Shown here piece after piece: positions 23,151 through 23,519 of a DNA stretch of 23,519 nt. Positions within the stretch are counted from its first letter, which is position 1. Every line of letters begins with the position of its first letter. Below the pieces are notes generated by a model that was not told where the DNA came from, made no database searches, and worked only from the letters and a program-made list of their open reading frames with translations. A program made the position numbers and the translations under genes. The stretch spans positions 1-23,519 of the forward strand of contig CALLNA010000057.1 in assembly GCA_938005655.1 (NCBI GenBank), read 5' to 3'. Source of the DNA: an uncultured Novosphingobium sp. GTDB lineage: Bacteria; Pseudomonadota; Alphaproteobacteria; Sphingomonadales; Sphingomonadaceae.

Positions 23151-23519
23151 ATGAACCAGTACCAGACCGTCACCGATACCGAGACCGTCCTGCGCGACGG
23201 CACGATCAAGCTCCACGGCCCTGGTGCCTTCGAAGGGATGCGCCGCGCCGGGCGGCTCGCCGCCGAGATTCTCGACGCGCTGGGGCCGATCGTCCAGCCC
23301 GGCGTGAGCACCGCCGAGATCGACGACGTGGTGCGGCGGATGACGCTGGAGGGCGGGGCCGTGCCGGCGACGCTCGGCTATCGCGGCTATGCCCATTCGT
23401 GCTGCGTCTCGATCAACCACGTGGTCTGCCACGGCATCCCCTCAGACCAGCGGACCCTGCGCGAAGGCGACATCGTCAACATCGACGTGACCCCGCTGCT
23501 CGATGGCTGGCATGGCGAT
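23151..23519 (+). CDS. map: Methionine aminopeptidase type I, N-terminal part (3' end outside window)
   Basis: The enzyme removes the initiator methionine from new proteins. 123 codons lie inside the window, and the frame is still open at the end. After a short N-terminal extension, the pita-bread fold begins with KLHGPGAFEGMRRAGRLAAEIL, followed by VQPGVSTAEIDDVV, GYRGYAHSCCVSINHVVCHGIP with the conserved His of CHGIP, and GDIVNIDVTPLLDGWHGD carrying the first metal Asp of NID. The C-terminal metal ligands lie beyond the window. ATG 23151 is the natural start; it sits directly after an inverted repeat. The single-domain form without a zinc-finger extension is that of bacteria. Confidence 0.96.
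   Translation, partial: MNQYQTVTDTETVLRDGTIKLHGPGAFEGMRRAGRLAAEILDALGPIVQPGVSTAEIDDVVRRMTLEGGAVPATLGYRGYAHSCCVSINHVVCHGIPSDQRTLREGDIVNIDVTPLLDGWHGD

Overview
The window is a dense, GC-rich stretch of ordinary bacterial chromosome. Its gene content and protein style point to an alphaproteobacterium, most probably a sphingomonad (Sphingomonadaceae). The pointers are a TamA-TamB pair, a bacterial Bpt aminoacyl-transferase, a short type-2 ArgC, a glnB-glnA pair behind a sigma-54-type promoter, an NlpC/P60-style SH3-like domain, and GANTC sites (the CcrM/GcrA recognition sequence) in intergenic palindromes. The taxonomic call is inference, with no database search behind it. I see no tRNA, rRNA, CRISPR array, transposase, integrase or prophage block, and no gene-free stretch longer than 300 bases.

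Layout. Positions 1-3508: the 3' end of tatC; then, on the minus strand, an exported YtcJ-type amidohydrolase-fold protein translationally coupled to a 3-hydroxyisobutyrate-dehydrogenase-type oxidoreductase; then a divergent small VanZ-like membrane protein. Positions 3506-6656: a compact multi-stem repeat, a threonine dehydratase with an ACT domain, and an overlapping SDR plus GH130-like pair. Positions 6810-14006: bpt, tamA and tamB packed head to tail with overlaps, an arginylation-type transferase followed by the outer-membrane assembly/lipid-transport module. Positions 14028-17139: a lone GH24 lysozyme (minus strand) and a membrane-bound CHASE4-GGDEF-EAL c-di-GMP enzyme. Positions 17166-19226: the nitrogen-control pair glnB-glnA with a good intrinsic terminator and a sigma-54-like promoter. 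Positions 19281-22131: argC coupled to an orphan SH3-like domain gene, then an M17 aminopeptidase, all on the minus strand. Positions 22188-23519: a DUF3298/RsiV-like lipoprotein and the 5' part of methionine aminopeptidase.

I found no obviously new multi-gene system. The strongest unusual signal is the amidohydrolase at 443-2170. Its fold and flanking motifs look intact, but nearly every residue expected to bind metal or substrate has been replaced, one position at a time, so it looks like a conserved exported pseudoenzyme. Secondary points of interest are the non-standard start of tamA, the orphan SH3-like gene coupled to argC, the structured 69-base element after the VanZ gene, and the clustering of GANTC sites in intergenic palindromes. 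All family comparisons are from memory of the families, not from alignments.
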